DNA of 64,000 bases from Streptomyces sp. SAI-135 (GTDB taxonomy: Bacteria > Actinomycetota > Actinomycetes > Streptomycetales > Streptomycetaceae): positions 868,001 through 932,000 of the forward strand of contig NZ_JARXYP010000001.1 of assembly GCF_029893805.1 (NCBI RefSeq), given 5' to 3'. The notes under the pieces were generated by a model. That model was not told where the DNA came from, made no database searches, and saw only the letters and a program-made list of their open reading frames with translations. This document shows positions 17,097 through 26,419 of this stretch, in pieces; position 1 is the stretch's first letter, and the number at the start of each line of letters is the position of its first letter. The position numbers and the translations under genes were made by a program.

Positions 17097-18386
17097 GTGG
17101 ACGAATCAAGCAGCACACCTGTCACTGTGGGCACCGGTGGAAGACCCTCGGTAGCGCCCATCCCCCAGCAAGACACCGCAGGACCGCGGTCCAAGTACCC
17201 CGCCGTCGCGATACCCCTCGCACTGCTCGGCTGGGCAATCGCACTCGTACCGCCCCTGGCGATCACCATCGCCCTTCGGCTGCGCGAACTCGACCGCGCC
17301 GACTCGGCGGCCAACCTCGGGCTCGTCCTGGGGGTAGGCGCCTTCTTCTCGTTCGTCACCAACCCGCTTGCCGGACGGCTGTCCGACCGGACCATGAGCC
17401 GGCACGGGATGCGCAAGCCATGGATCCTCGCCGGGGCCCTCATTAGCTACGCAGGCGTCGCTGTCATCGCGTACGCGCCGAACGTCCTGTTCGTGTTGGT
17501 CGGCTGGAGCCTCGCGCAGATCGGGCTGAACTTTGCCCTCGCTGCCCTGATAGCGATGCTGCCTGATCAGGTCGAACCTCATCGTCGCGGTCGCGTCGCC
17601 TCCTTCATCAGCCTCGCTCAGAACGTCGGCGGGGTCGGCGCGACGTTCCTGGTGCAGCTTTTCCCGATCGGGACCCTGCAAGTCCTCGTTCCCAGCCTCT
17701 TCGGACTCGTGCTCATGCTTGGTGCGGTCGCTCCGATCAAGGACCGAACCCGGACCGAACGCCCGGCCGAGCGCTTCGACATGAAGGCCCTGTTCGGCTC
17801 CTTCGTGTTCAACCCGCGCCGGTACCCCGACCTCGGTTGGGCCTGGCTGACGCGATTCTTCCTCAACACCACGCAGTTCACCGCCACCAGCTATCTCACG
17901 TACTTCCTCATAGAGAACTTCGACGTGAGTGACGCCGAAGCGCCGACCAAGGTCTTCCAGGCCGTACTCGCCAACGCGGTAGGCCTTCTCCTCGTCACCC
18001 CGGTGCTCGGCTGGCTCTCCGACAAGGTCGGTCGCCGCAAGCCGTTCGTCATCATCGCATCCCTGATAGCGACCGCCGGCCTCGCCCTCATCGCACTGTC
18101 CACGTCGATACCCATGCTGCTGCTCGGGCAAGTCATCCTGGGCGCGGGAACGGGCGCCTTCTTCGCCGTCGAACTCGCCCTTCTCGCGGACGTCCTGCCC
18201 GACGAGGAAACCGCCGGCAAGGACCTGGGCGTCGCCAACCTCGCCCAGTCCCTGCCCCAGTCGATCATTCCCATCGCGGCCCCTGGCATCATCGGCGCAT
18301 TCGGTTACCCAGGCCTGTTTCTGGGAGGAGCCGTGTTCGGGCTCCTCGGCGCCTTCAGCGTCACGCGTGTACGGAAGGTCCGCTGA
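17097..18386 (+). CDS. MFS transporter, probable sugar or glycoside importer
   Basis: A 429-residue membrane protein with about 12 hydrophobic segments. The loop NPLAGRLSDRTMSRHGMRKPW after segment 2 and the second-half loop GWLSDKVGRRKP are the standard MFS motifs, and the overall look is of the sugar-transporting MFS_1/GPH-like group. The start is GTG at 17097, preceded by CAGAGGAC. Its place beside the GH38 enzyme and the shared dyad suggest import of mannosides. Confidence 0.88.
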   Translation: MDESSSTPVTVGTGGRPSVAPIPQQDTAGPRSKYPAVAIPLALLGWAIALVPPLAITIALRLRELDRADSAANLGLVLGVGAFFSFVTNPLAGRLSDRTMSRHGMRKPWILAGALISYAGVAVIAYAPNVLFVLVGWSLAQIGLNFALAALIAMLPDQVEPHRRGRVASFISLAQNVGGVGATFLVQLFPIGTLQVLVPSLFGLVLMLGAVAPIKDRTRTERPAERFDMKALFGSFVFNPRRYPDLGWAWLTRFFLNTTQFTATSYLTYFLIENFDVSDAEAPTKVFQAVLANAVGLLLVTPVLGWLSDKVGRRKPFVIIASLIATAGLALIALSTSIPMLLLGQVILGAGTGAFFAVELALLADVLPDEETAGKDLGVANLAQSLPQSIIPIAAPGIIGAFGYPGLFLGGAVFGLLGAFSVTRVRKVR

Positions 18387-19061
18387 GAAGCGGTCACTTC
18401 GCAGTCCGAGGATCCGGACTCCCTGGCAGTGGAAAAGTTCTCCTCCAGGTCCAGCACGACCTTCTCTCAGAAATGCCGACGCTGCGATCCGACATGAAAC
18501 GGCCGGAACACCTGATGACGCACGTCGCCTGCATCCGTAGTGCTTCTGCCGACAGCGCGGCGAGTCTGCACAGTCCCAAGTTCCAGCTGATCACGGCGAT
18601 ACAGGCATGTCGGACGGGCCCAGTGAGGCCAGACAGCGCACGAGCAGATTACCGAAGAAATGCGCTGACCTGCTGAAACGCGCTCGCACTGGCAGCGCAC
18701 GTAGTCCCTACGAATGGGCAGTAGGCCGCCTGCTTGCGCAGGCGGCCTACTGCCTTTGGGCGTGTGAACACCCTTCACGTCTCCGCGAGTCCCAATGGCC
18801 GGACCCACTCCAAGGTTACTCGTTGGAGCAGCGCACGGGCACGGGAACGCGACGCATCAGAGCGAGCGGACAGTCCCGCAGATCGTCCTCGCCACGATGG
18901 GGCTCACCCCAAGCCCGCCCCGCCGCCACGGCGTTTCCCTCGGATCGTCGCACTGTTGATCTGTGTGTGCCGTTGTCTGACGCCCAATGAGCACGGATCG
19001 AGCCACTGTTACTCGATCGGGCGCCCAAGCGGCGCGGGCGGTGACGAGATCACCGTCAGGT
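18387..19061. other. Non-coding stretch
   Basis: No reading frame here shows family features or a good ribosome binding site. A third partial match to the mannosidase dyad (AAAAGTTCTCC) is near 18432. The stretch also holds the hairpin at 18717-18754. It separates the mannoside unit from the plasmid-type block. Confidence 0.5.
18717..18754. terminator. Perfect 17-bp-stem hairpin
   Basis: A 17-bp arm GGCAGTAGGCCGCCTGC at 18717-18733, a four-base loop, and its exact complement at 18738-18754, followed by TTTGGG. It lies 330 bp after the MFS stop codon. A strong bidirectional terminator is the simplest reading; a recombination or replication site cannot be excluded. Confidence 0.65.
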
Positions 19062-19395
19062 GATCGACACAGTCGCCTTCCGGTACCTCTCAGGCTGCCC
19101 GCACATGGATCTGCCGCAGGATTCGGCGCGTGGAAAGACGTCCGCAACCGGTGCGAAGGTAGGTCGCCGACGGCATCTGGAAGAGGGTCTTCACCGCACT
19201 GCCGTCCCAGGTGGAGACGGAAGGCGACCAGGGGTGGCGTCGCGGACGATTCCACCATCGCCTGTGCCCAGCACGTTGCTGGGGCCCGTCAAGAGGGGCC
19301 CCAGCCGGCAAACCAACAGATCATGCCCCCGGACACTCCCACGGCGGGCCCTGGCAGCAGACGGACAACGTCGGCCGGGTCGGACACAATCGGCG
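19062..19395 (+). mobile_element. IS5-family transposase fragment
   Basis: Plus-strand frames contain RYLSGCPHMDLPQDFGAWKDVRNR, then VDSTIAxAQHVAGARQEGPQPANQ-like residues, in changing frames. These match the N-terminal third of IS5-family transposases (PWRDLP, FG.W, SVDSTI.RAHQHAAGA). The catalytic remainder is absent. No ends are visible. Confidence 0.6.
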
Positions 19396-19576
19396 CCGCC
19401 ACCTGGGGCGCCGACTGAGGGATGGCCCACTCATCACTCCCCGCTCCCCCAGCAAGCCTCATGCTCACGATCTACTCTCCTGGGTCGAAGCAGGAAGCTG
19501 CTGAACCCAAAGACCCTGTCCGGGGCAATCCCGCCCGCGCGGAACGCTCATCCGCGCGGGCACCAGGCGCGGCCTT

Positions 19577-19978
19577 CTAGAGGGGCAGCTTTATGCCCAG
19601 CTCCTGCATGGCGCGGGAGGGCGGGCCACCTTCCGACCGTTCCGTCTTGTAGCCCTTCACGCAGGGCTGGAGGGTACGAGGGTCGATAGCTTCCGCAGGA
19701 GCGCTGCGCGCGTAGAGCCCGTCAGGCTCACTGTCCCGATCATGGGGCAGCAGCCAGAAGACACGGCGCCGGAATGTGCCAGAAGCCCGTGAGGGCTTGG
19801 CAGCCGGCCCCAGGATGGCATAGCCCACCATCCGCCCGTCACGGTGGTACGGAGGCTTGCCCTTACGCGTGGGCAGGCGATCCAGACTCTGCCGCACGTA
19901 GTCGAGCTGGTCGATGTCCTCCAGCCACACGAATTCCGTCTCGTGGCTGATCTCGTCCGCGCTGATCAGGGAGCTCAT
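19577..19978 (-). CDS. Plasmid-associated hypothetical protein, DUF6009-like
   Basis: A 133-residue protein with EFVWLEDIDQLDYVRQSLD at the N-terminus and RDGRMVGYAILGPAAKPSR in the middle. From memory this resembles DUF6009 proteins found beside replication genes on streptomycete plasmids; the role is unknown. Its start overlaps the helicase stop by four bases, so it is translated with the replication operon. Confidence 0.75.
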   Translation of the reverse strand: MSSLISADEISHETEFVWLEDIDQLDYVRQSLDRLPTRKGKPPYHRDGRMVGYAILGPAAKPSRASGTFRRRVFWLLPHDRDSEPDGLYARSAPAEAIDPRTLQPCVKGYKTERSEGGPPSRAMQELGIKLPL

Positions 19979-21495
19979 GCGTCAGTGCCCCTCTCCTCGT
20001 CGGTGAGCAGTCCGATGCCCGGGTAGTACTTGCGCTGGTTGGACAGGATCATCTCTTTGGGCGAGGCCAGCCCGACCAGCTCACGGGTACGGGAGGCGAA
20101 CGCGCGCGAAGAGATGAACTGCGCACCTTCATTCTGACACCAGATCTTGTAAGCCGCGTAGAGCGCCGTCTGTTCGGCTCTGAGATCGGGCCCCAACTGA
20201 CAGCACTCCTCGTAGAAGCGACCTGTATGGTCTTCGGTTTCGGCATATGCAGTCGTGGCGATGCGTACACGCTCAGGACCGGTCAGATCACGATCCCCGC
20301 CAAGGTAGCGGCGGGCGCCGTCGATGAGCCAGGCCAGGATACCGGGGCCTTCCTCGATGACGAGAAGATCAGCCAGATTGTCGATCTTGCGATCGTCGGA
20401 CACAACACGCTCAAAGGGGATCAAGCGCATACGCCGCCAGAAGGCGAACCCGCCCGTGCCTACTTCAGGCTTGTGATTGCCCAGCAGCCAGAGCTTGTGG
20501 GTCGGCTGGAAACTGAAAGGGTCCTGCCTCATGCGGCGGGCCTTGATGCGGTCGCCACCGGTCAGATGTTTCACGCGGGCTTCATCGAACCTGTCGCCCG
20601 GCTTGATTTCCGAGCAGACGTAGACGCGTCGGCCATGCAGTTCCGCAAGGTCGGTGGGATGGCCTTCGAAGGGCTTGGCCATCAGGAAGCCCGGTGGGGC
20701 GGCGTCCGCGTAGTCACCGAGCAACTTCATGATGGCATCGAGGAGAACTGACTTACCGTTTTTTCCTTCACCCCAGAGGAAGGGAAGGATCTGGGCGCCC
20801 ACATCTCCTGTGATGGAGTACCCCAACAGCAGCTGCAGGTAGCTGATCATCTCCCGGCCTTCAGCGTCGTCACCAAAGGTGTCAGTGAGGAAACGCATCC
20901 ACCTGGGAGTCGGCATCTGCCGAGGGCCGACGGAAGTTGAACGGGAGTGAAAGTCCTTGTTCGGGTCGGGAGCAGTGAGCAGTCCTGTACGGAGGTCGAC
21001 AATCCCCTGCGGAGTGCACAGGGCATAGGGGTCGGCGTCGAGACGATCGGGCTTGAGAACCATCCCCGGGGCGGAACGGGCCTGCGACAACATGGCGTTC
21101 ATGCCTGCGGTGGACAGGGCGCGTCGGCGGTGCTGCTGCAGCGCAGTCGTGGTGAACAAGCCACGGGGGTCGTGGGTGGCGATGTTCTCGGCGAGGTCGC
21201 CAGCAGCCCACACCACGGAGTCATCCTCGTCGATCTGCCATCGAGTGGTGTCCCACCGGTACCAACCGATCTTGGGTACATGACGGTAGTCATTGGCGTA
21301 AAGCTTCACAAAGAGTTTCGCATTGCCGCGGTCCGTCAGGGTATCGGGCAACAGTCCCCGTGCCGTTGCCTCGCCAGTCGGCCTTTCAGTCGCGGCCTGG
21401 GAAGGCAACGGCACGGTGGCAGTCTGGTTTCGGATCTGAGTAGCGACGGCTTCGGCATCGAACTCAAAGAGCGTCTCGTGTCCTGGAGAGGTCAT
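19975..21495 (-). CDS. D5/P4-type primase-helicase (SF3 helicase)
   Basis: A 506-residue replication protein. The N-terminal 150 residues match the D5_N region (NAKLFVKLYANDYRHVPKIGWYRW). An SF3 AAA+ helicase follows, with Walker A GEGKNGKS near residue 245 and the downstream RVYVCSEIKPGDRFDEARVK and LWLLGNHKPEV motifs. A C-terminal winged-helix-like tail completes it. Such proteins unwind plasmid and phage origins. It overlaps the primase gene upstream by four bases. Confidence 0.93.
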   Translation of the reverse strand: MTSPGHETLFEFDAEAVATQIRNQTATVPLPSQAATERPTGEATARGLLPDTLTDRGNAKLFVKLYANDYRHVPKIGWYRWDTTRWQIDEDDSVVWAAGDLAENIATHDPRGLFTTTALQQHRRRALSTAGMNAMLSQARSAPGMVLKPDRLDADPYALCTPQGIVDLRTGLLTAPDPNKDFHSRSTSVGPRQMPTPRWMRFLTDTFGDDAEGREMISYLQLLLGYSITGDVGAQILPFLWGEGKNGKSVLLDAIMKLLGDYADAAPPGFLMAKPFEGHPTDLAELHGRRVYVCSEIKPGDRFDEARVKHLTGGDRIKARRMRQDPFSFQPTHKLWLLGNHKPEVGTGGFAFWRRMRLIPFERVVSDDRKIDNLADLLVIEEGPGILAWLIDGARRYLGGDRDLTGPERVRIATTAYAETEDHTGRFYEECCQLGPDLRAEQTALYAAYKIWCQNEGAQFISSRAFASRTRELVGLASPKEMILSNQRKYYPGIGLLTDEERGTDA

Positions 21496-22607
21496 GGGCG
21501 CCTCCCCAAGGTGTCCAGAGGCTTAGTGAGACCTGCGGCAAGACCACTTCGAATGATCTGTTCGATCCGCGACTGCTGACCGGGACGCGCAGCGATCGCA
21601 GTGTCTTTGAGCGCCTGCTCCGCCTGTTCCTGGGAGAGGCGCCCGGCTGCGATAAGGCCCCCGAGGGTGAAGGCAGCACGGTTAAGGACGTCGGAGAATC
21701 CCGCCCCTTCGTGAACTTGGCCGCAGGCTTCAACGGGTGCGAGCACTGCGTTGAGGACTCGTTGAGCCCGGTCTGATCCACCGCTAGCGGCAAGCACAGC
21801 CTGCTGGGCCCGCGGCGGTACGGGGCGAGGAGCAGGGATTGTAGGGGCAGGCAGATGCCCGGTACGGGCGAGTTCCTGAGCCAGCCAGAGAGGAAGGGCT
21901 GCCGGCTCTCGCGGCTCGCCCACGGGGGTATAGGTGCCCTGCTTGGTTGTGGTCCCGGGAGCAACGATGTAGCTGCCTTGAGCGCGGATATCTACTTGCC
22001 AGGCCAGGGCCCGGGCTGGGCTGGAGCCGACCGAAGACAACCACCGGCGGTGGCCCGTGGCCCGGTACCACACGTGAAGCCCGCCGGAAGGGGTGCGCAC
22101 GCGCAAGGTGCTCGCATCATCGGCGGGGCTCTGCTGGTTGCGGAGGGCGGCCAGCACGGCAAGGGTATGGAAGCCGTTGGCCAGACCAGTGAGATCGATC
22201 TGGTCACCGATAGGGATGCCTGGCAGGATCCGGTCCCGGGGCGGGGTCTCAACCTCGTGGGCGTCAATGTCGATGACGACCAAACCAGCAGAGCCGCAGG
22301 AGACGCCGACTCCCAGACCAGGGTTCTGGCCCCACCAAGCCTCGATGCGGGACTGGTTGAGGGTGGCGGCGTGAAAACTATGACACCAGCCGCCCGTGAG
22401 CACACAAGGACAACTGTCCGGTGGGTGGGAGCCGCCTCGGCAGTCGGCGCAGTTCGCAACGGGTGTCTTGCGGCCAGGAGCAAGGGGATGCACGGGCCAG
22501 CCACGGCGAGCGCACCACCGGGCAGTGTTCAGAGACGCAGCTACTGGACGGGCAGGGGGCACGGGCTCTACTGAGTCGCTTTGAAAAAGCTGCAGATCAG
22601 AAGCCAT
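21492..22607 (-). CDS. Bifunctional DNA primase/polymerase (Prim-Pol)
   Basis: A 371-residue protein with an N-terminal Prim-Pol (AEP superfamily) domain. The metal motif VVIDIDAHE and the histidine motif TPSGGLHVWY are present. A cysteine-rich insert CADCRGGSHPPDSCPC near residues 53-68 may bind zinc. The C-terminal region LIAAGRLSQEQAEQALKDTA is typical of phage and plasmid primases. The ATG at 22607 has GGGAGGGA in front. It heads the operon with the SF3 helicase, and its promoter region is the repeat field at 22622-23430, which looks like the replication origin. Confidence 0.92.
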   Translation of the reverse strand: MASDLQLFQSDSVEPVPPARPVAASLNTARWCARRGWPVHPLAPGRKTPVANCADCRGGSHPPDSCPCVLTGGWCHSFHAATLNQSRIEAWWGQNPGLGVGVSCGSAGLVVIDIDAHEVETPPRDRILPGIPIGDQIDLTGLANGFHTLAVLAALRNQQSPADDASTLRVRTPSGGLHVWYRATGHRRWLSSVGSSPARALAWQVDIRAQGSYIVAPGTTTKQGTYTPVGEPREPAALPLWLAQELARTGHLPAPTIPAPRPVPPRAQQAVLAASGGSDRAQRVLNAVLAPVEACGQVHEGAGFSDVLNRAAFTLGGLIAAGRLSQEQAEQALKDTAIAARPGQQSRIEQIIRSGLAAGLTKPLDTLGRRP

Positions 22608-22621
22608 GCTCGTTCCCTCCC

Positions 22622-23430
22622 AGCGACCGAAGCGACTCAACGACGAACACAGAGTAGCGAATGAGACCGGCGAGACTGTGCAGTACATGCGGAACATCGT
22701 TGACTCCGTGTCGAAAATGAGACCGACCGGTCCTTCTGGCAGCTACTAAGGTAGCGGCTCAGCGACTGGAGCATGTTCGGTCGCTGAGCACCTCTGCAGA
22801 GGAAAACAGCAGCTCAAAGCTACTTAGCTGATCCAAAAGCGACTGAAGCGACTGAAGGATGGAGTCTATGACGCCTACACGCACACTAAAGATTTCTCCT
22901 ATATGCAAAGCCTGGGTCGCTTCAGTCGCTCTCCCTGTGCTTGACCCGTTCTGACCTGCGGTTTTGCCCCGCTGCACGAACAGCGACTCAGCGATTTGAG
23001 GGTCGCTGCCCGTTCAGTCGCTACTCGCCACCAGCCAGCGATCGAAGCGACTGAAGCGACCGAAGGATGGAGGTTCCCAAACGCCGCCCAGCTACCGGAG
23101 GGCCCGCATCCCCCGCCCCCCTGGCTAGGCGTTTTTTCCTGACAGCGACCGAAGCGACCGAAAGAAGCCAACAGGAGGTGCGTTGGGGCTTTTCCGAAGA
23201 CCCTCTCCATGTGCTCGAACGGGCTCAGAGAGACCGACGGGGCGTCCGCCGGCCTACCCCCTCCCCCGGCTGCCCGGAGTTCCTGTTGACGCGCTCCGTT
23301 ATCTGCCTCGCGGTCCTGCAAGAAGGAGGTTGACCTGTGGGCGCGGCTCAGCTGGTCTAGGCATTCCCTCCAAGCTCCCTTCACCCCCGGGTCGTTTTCA
23401 CCCAGGGTTGCTTCAGTCGCTGACTCGATG
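22622..23430. repeat. Iteron-like repeat field, candidate replication origin
   Basis: About 16 copies of the 9-mer AGCGACYGA or close variants, in both orientations, some as head-to-tail doublets: 22622, 22838, 23037-23063, 23143 and inverted at 22914 and 23408. Two doublets end with the same AAGGATGGAG tail (near 22855 and 23063). The field lies directly upstream of the primase-helicase operon. Direct repeats beside replication genes are the usual form of a plasmid origin bound by a Rep protein. Confidence 0.7.
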
Positions 23431-23658
23431 GCCTCACGGGATGTACGCCCCCACTCGCTGGCTACAGCTTTGTCGGCCGGATGCTCGTCTTTGCCGAACG
23501 AGTCTCTTGAACCTCGCCGAGTCGCCAAGGAGCCTCGATCCGCAGACTCGGCCGCGCCTGGGCGAGATGCCGTCAGCCCTGGGTGCCGCCGCGGTCCCAA
23601 CCGGTGACCGACCGTCGGTTCCGAGTTCTGTCCAGTAGGACGATGACGCGGTCGTTGG
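22899..23658 (-). other. Open frame within the repeat field, possible gene remnant
   Basis: A minus-strand frame is open across this region. The part from about 23180 to 23560 includes ASEWGRTSREAIESATEATL and CLDQLSRAHRSTSFLQDREAD, which look protein-like. The left part only translates the DNA repeats (SVASVAS, FGRFGR). The right end is cut at the IS border at 23659. It may be the C-terminal part of a replication-region gene disrupted by the IS, or chance. Confidence 0.25.
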
Positions 23659-24553
23659 CTGGGTCTAACTGGCCCCGACAAAGCCTCTGGAGGAGGCGGT
23701 GGTTGATTGGGCAGACGGCGAGTGCGAGGAAGGCTTCGTGGATGTCGTCGCGTCGTTGCCGGTGGATGCGCGGGCGGCGGATGCTGTGCAGCTGGGTGGT
23801 GGTGTCTCGACGGCCCAGCGGAAGGTGCCCAGGCCGGTGCTGTGCGGCTGGCCGCGTTCGGCGATCGCGGGCCGGATGCCGCGCTGCCGAAGCAGTCGGC
23901 GGTACTTGTCGTGGTCGTAGCCGCGGTCGGCGAAGAGCATGTCGGGCCGCCTGCGCGGCCGTCCGACGACGCCGGCCACGGGCGGGATCTTGTCCAGCAG
24001 CGGCAGCAGTTGGGTGACGTCGTTGCGGTTGCCGCCGGTCAGCGACACCGCGAGCGGGATGCCCTGGCCGTCGGTGATGATGTGGTGTTTGCTGCCCGGG
24101 CGTGCGCGGTCGACCGGGCTGGGTCCGCTTTTGGGCCCCGGCGGGCGGCCCGGACGTGGGAAGAGTCGATCACCGCCCGGGACCAGTCCAGCTGGTTCTT
24201 CGACCGCAACGCGTTCAGCAGAAGCTGATGCAGCTGGTCCCACACACCCGCCTCGTTCCACGCCGCAAGACGCCGCCAGGACGTCATTCCCGAGCCGAAG
24301 CCCAGCTCCTGAGGCAGATACTCCCACTGGATGCCGGTGTGCAGGACGAAGAGGATGCCGCACAATGCCTGCCGGTCCGGGACTCGCGGCCGCCCCTCCA
24401 CCTGCCTCGCCGACGGCTCGGACAGCAACGACTCGATCACCGACCACAGTTCATCCGACACCATCCACGGCCGCGACTGACGCTTCCCCATGCCCACACC
24501 AACGACCGATCAAGCAGACACCCACATCACCGAACCGCTTCTGCTAGACCCAG
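23659..24553 (-). mobile_element. IS5-family (IS427-like) insertion sequence, transposase frameshifted
   Basis: An 895-bp element with matching ends CTGGGTCTA (23659-23667) and TAGACCCAG (24545-24553). The transposase is on the minus strand. Frame 1 (from 24497) begins MGMGKRQSRPWMVSDELW and carries the first DDE part, WSRAVIDSSHVRA. Frame 2 carries KHHIITDGQGIPLAVSLTGGN and FADRGYDHDKYRR. The switch near 24130 may be the programmed frameshift of this group. A further shift near 23815 spoils the C-terminal HSIRRLRIHRQRRDD region, so the copy is probably dead. Confidence 0.85.
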
Positions 24554-24578
24554 TACAAGTGGTGGGCGTGGTTTGGGG

Positions 24579-25046
24579 TCACTGCGGGTCTGAGGAGGCC
24601 GTTCCGGCCAGGTTCTTTGCGGTGAGGCGTACAGCTTTCTCCCAGGCCCGGACCTCGTCGGGGGACATGAAGTCGAGGTGGTACTCCAGACCCACGGCCG
24701 CCACGAACTCCCGCTCAGGATCTGTCAACGCCTCGATCCCCTGCCAGACTCGGTGTGCGGCGATCTTCGGTGACAGGGCACCGGAGGACAGTTCTGTCGC
24801 CATGTGATGCAGGAAGCGACGTTCAGCGGTCTCGTAGTCCGGGATCTGGATCCCGAGTTCTTCCATGGTGTGCCCGAAGAGCTGGCGGAGGTCTGCTGGG
24901 TGCTCGTGTCGGGAACGGCCGGCCAGGTCGCGCAGTGAAGGAGAGTCCTGGCCGACAGTCAGTAGGTGGGCCGCCAACATGGGCAGGTCTTCCACGCTGA
25001 TGAGGTTCGCCACGTACTTCCAGGCGATGGTGGCTGGTTCGTCCAT
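24579..25046 (-). CDS. Conserved hypothetical protein
   Basis: A 155-residue acidic protein starting MDEPATIAWKYVANLISVED, with the ATG at 25046 preceded by CAGGATCC. It is helical by eye, with no transmembrane segment and no recognised motif. Codon use fits a real gene. It is sandwiched between two transposase loci. It could be an orphan immunity-type or regulatory protein, but nothing in the sequence proves a function. Confidence 0.6.
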   Translation of the reverse strand: MDEPATIAWKYVANLISVEDLPMLAAHLLTVGQDSPSLRDLAGRSRHEHPADLRQLFGHTMEELGIQIPDYETAERRFLHHMATELSSGALSPKIAAHRVWQGIEALTDPEREFVAAVGLEYHLDFMSPDEVRAWEKAVRLTAKNLAGTASSDPQ

Positions 25047-25086
25047 GCGCGGATCCTGACCGAGGCGAGTGCCTCTGACCAGTAGG

Positions 25087-25760
25087 TTATTGGCTCCCTG
25101 TGAGGCGCCGTTGGCCGATGAGGAGGGCAGCGATGCCCACCAGGGCCAGGAGTGCACGGGCTTGCGCTCCTAGCGGCGATGCAGACGGCGACAGCCTGCC
25201 AGGACACCGTTCGCTCGACCACCCATCTGTGGCGGCCGAGCCGCTATGAGGGTTTGAAGCCTTTGTGGGCGATGCGGTGGTGTATGCCGCGACTGTGGAG
25301 CCATCGGCGAAGATGGTTGTAGCGTAGCCCTTGTCGCTATGGCGTTTCTGGTCGCCTGCGACGCGGACGCAGGCGGGACCGGATTGGCGGCATGCCCTCC
25401 GTACCAGCGGAACCAGACCCTGACTGTCGTCCACGTTGGCTGCGGAGATGCCCTGGGACAGGGGCAGTCCGCTTCGGTCGGTGATCAAATGAGTCTTCGA
25501 TCCGGGCTGGCAGCGAACGGTTGGATTTGGTCCCGCCAGTAGCCCTCTTTTGGGGCCCTGATTACCGAGCCGATGCCACATCGGGACCAGTCCAGCTCAC
25601 CGAGCCCGCAGAGCCCGCCGAGTTCGTCGAGGATGACGTAGCGCAGCCTGGCCCAAACGCCGGCATGGCTCCACTGCACAAAGCATCGGTAGACCCGGGC
25701 CACGCCGGGCCGAAGACTGGCGGGAGCAGTACGACACCACGAGGTCAACCAGGTAGACGG
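25087..25760 (-). mobile_element. IS5-family transposase remnant
   Basis: Two minus-strand frames hold transposase pieces. GVWARLRYVILDELG and LGELDWSRCGIGSV are in 25485-25748; GSKTHLITDRSGLPLSQGISAANVDDSQ and DKGYATTIFAD are in the frame to 25087. The C-terminal ERTVSWLxxxRRLxRRYER region appears only in yet another frame. Several frameshifts show decay. No terminal repeats identified. Confidence 0.75.
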
Positions 25761-25817
25761 GTTCGGGGGGCCGATGGAGGAGCAGCCGACCGAGGTCCGT
25801 GCGGCTTGAGGGCCCCC

Positions 25818-26400
25818 TCAGGCCGCCATGACCGCCGCCAGGGTGCGGTCCATTGCGGCGTTGAGGAGCGAGACGTCCGGGGCGACCTCGCCGACGGAGA
25901 GCGGCAGAACTGAGGTGCTCCTGACCGCGACCTCCGGCATCAAGGTCAGGACCGCCTGAAGAGGGTGAGCTTCCAGCAGTTGTCCGACCTGTGTCTCCAG
26001 GGCTCGTCGCCGTTCATGGACGGCGACGAGCGAACGGACCAGCGACGGGATCACGACGTCGTGACGACGACGGTCTCCTCTTCGAGCGGGTCGAAGACCT
26101 CTTTGACCAGCTCACGGCGGCCACGCGCCAAGCCCCGTGCCGGATCGCCTCAACCAGCTTGCGGCGACCGGCTTTTGCAGGGCGGCCGGAGATTCGTAGC
26201 GCTCCAGCAGCCACGCCCCCGCTGGGCGTCCCGGCGTGGGCCCAGGACGCGCTCAAGGCCGGGGTGGAACGTTTTGAGCAGGCGTACCCGGTTGGGGGTG
26301 CGGGTGGCCCCCTCCGCGAGGAGCTAGTCGAAGCGCGCCCATGGTCAGCTCGGTGGTGATCTCGTCGGCCAGCTGCAGCGTATGCGATCACCGCGGACTG
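25818..26400 (-). mobile_element. IS110-family transposase remnant
   Basis: The minus-strand frame at 25818-26054 reads SLVRSLVAVHERRRALETQVGQLLEAHP and LTLMPEV.VRS, the linker and start of the C-terminal transposase_20 domain of IS110 proteins. Upstream to 26400 other frames give further degenerate N-terminal-half pieces. The rest of the C-terminal domain is absent. Confidence 0.6.
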
Positions 26401-26419
26401 CTGCGAGTTGCCCTTAGAG

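Noticed and set aside
22622..23430. Possible CRISPR array from regularly repeated AGCGAC units
   Set aside because: The units are 9 bp, irregularly spaced and in both orientations, without spacers of constant length or cas genes. They fit iterons.
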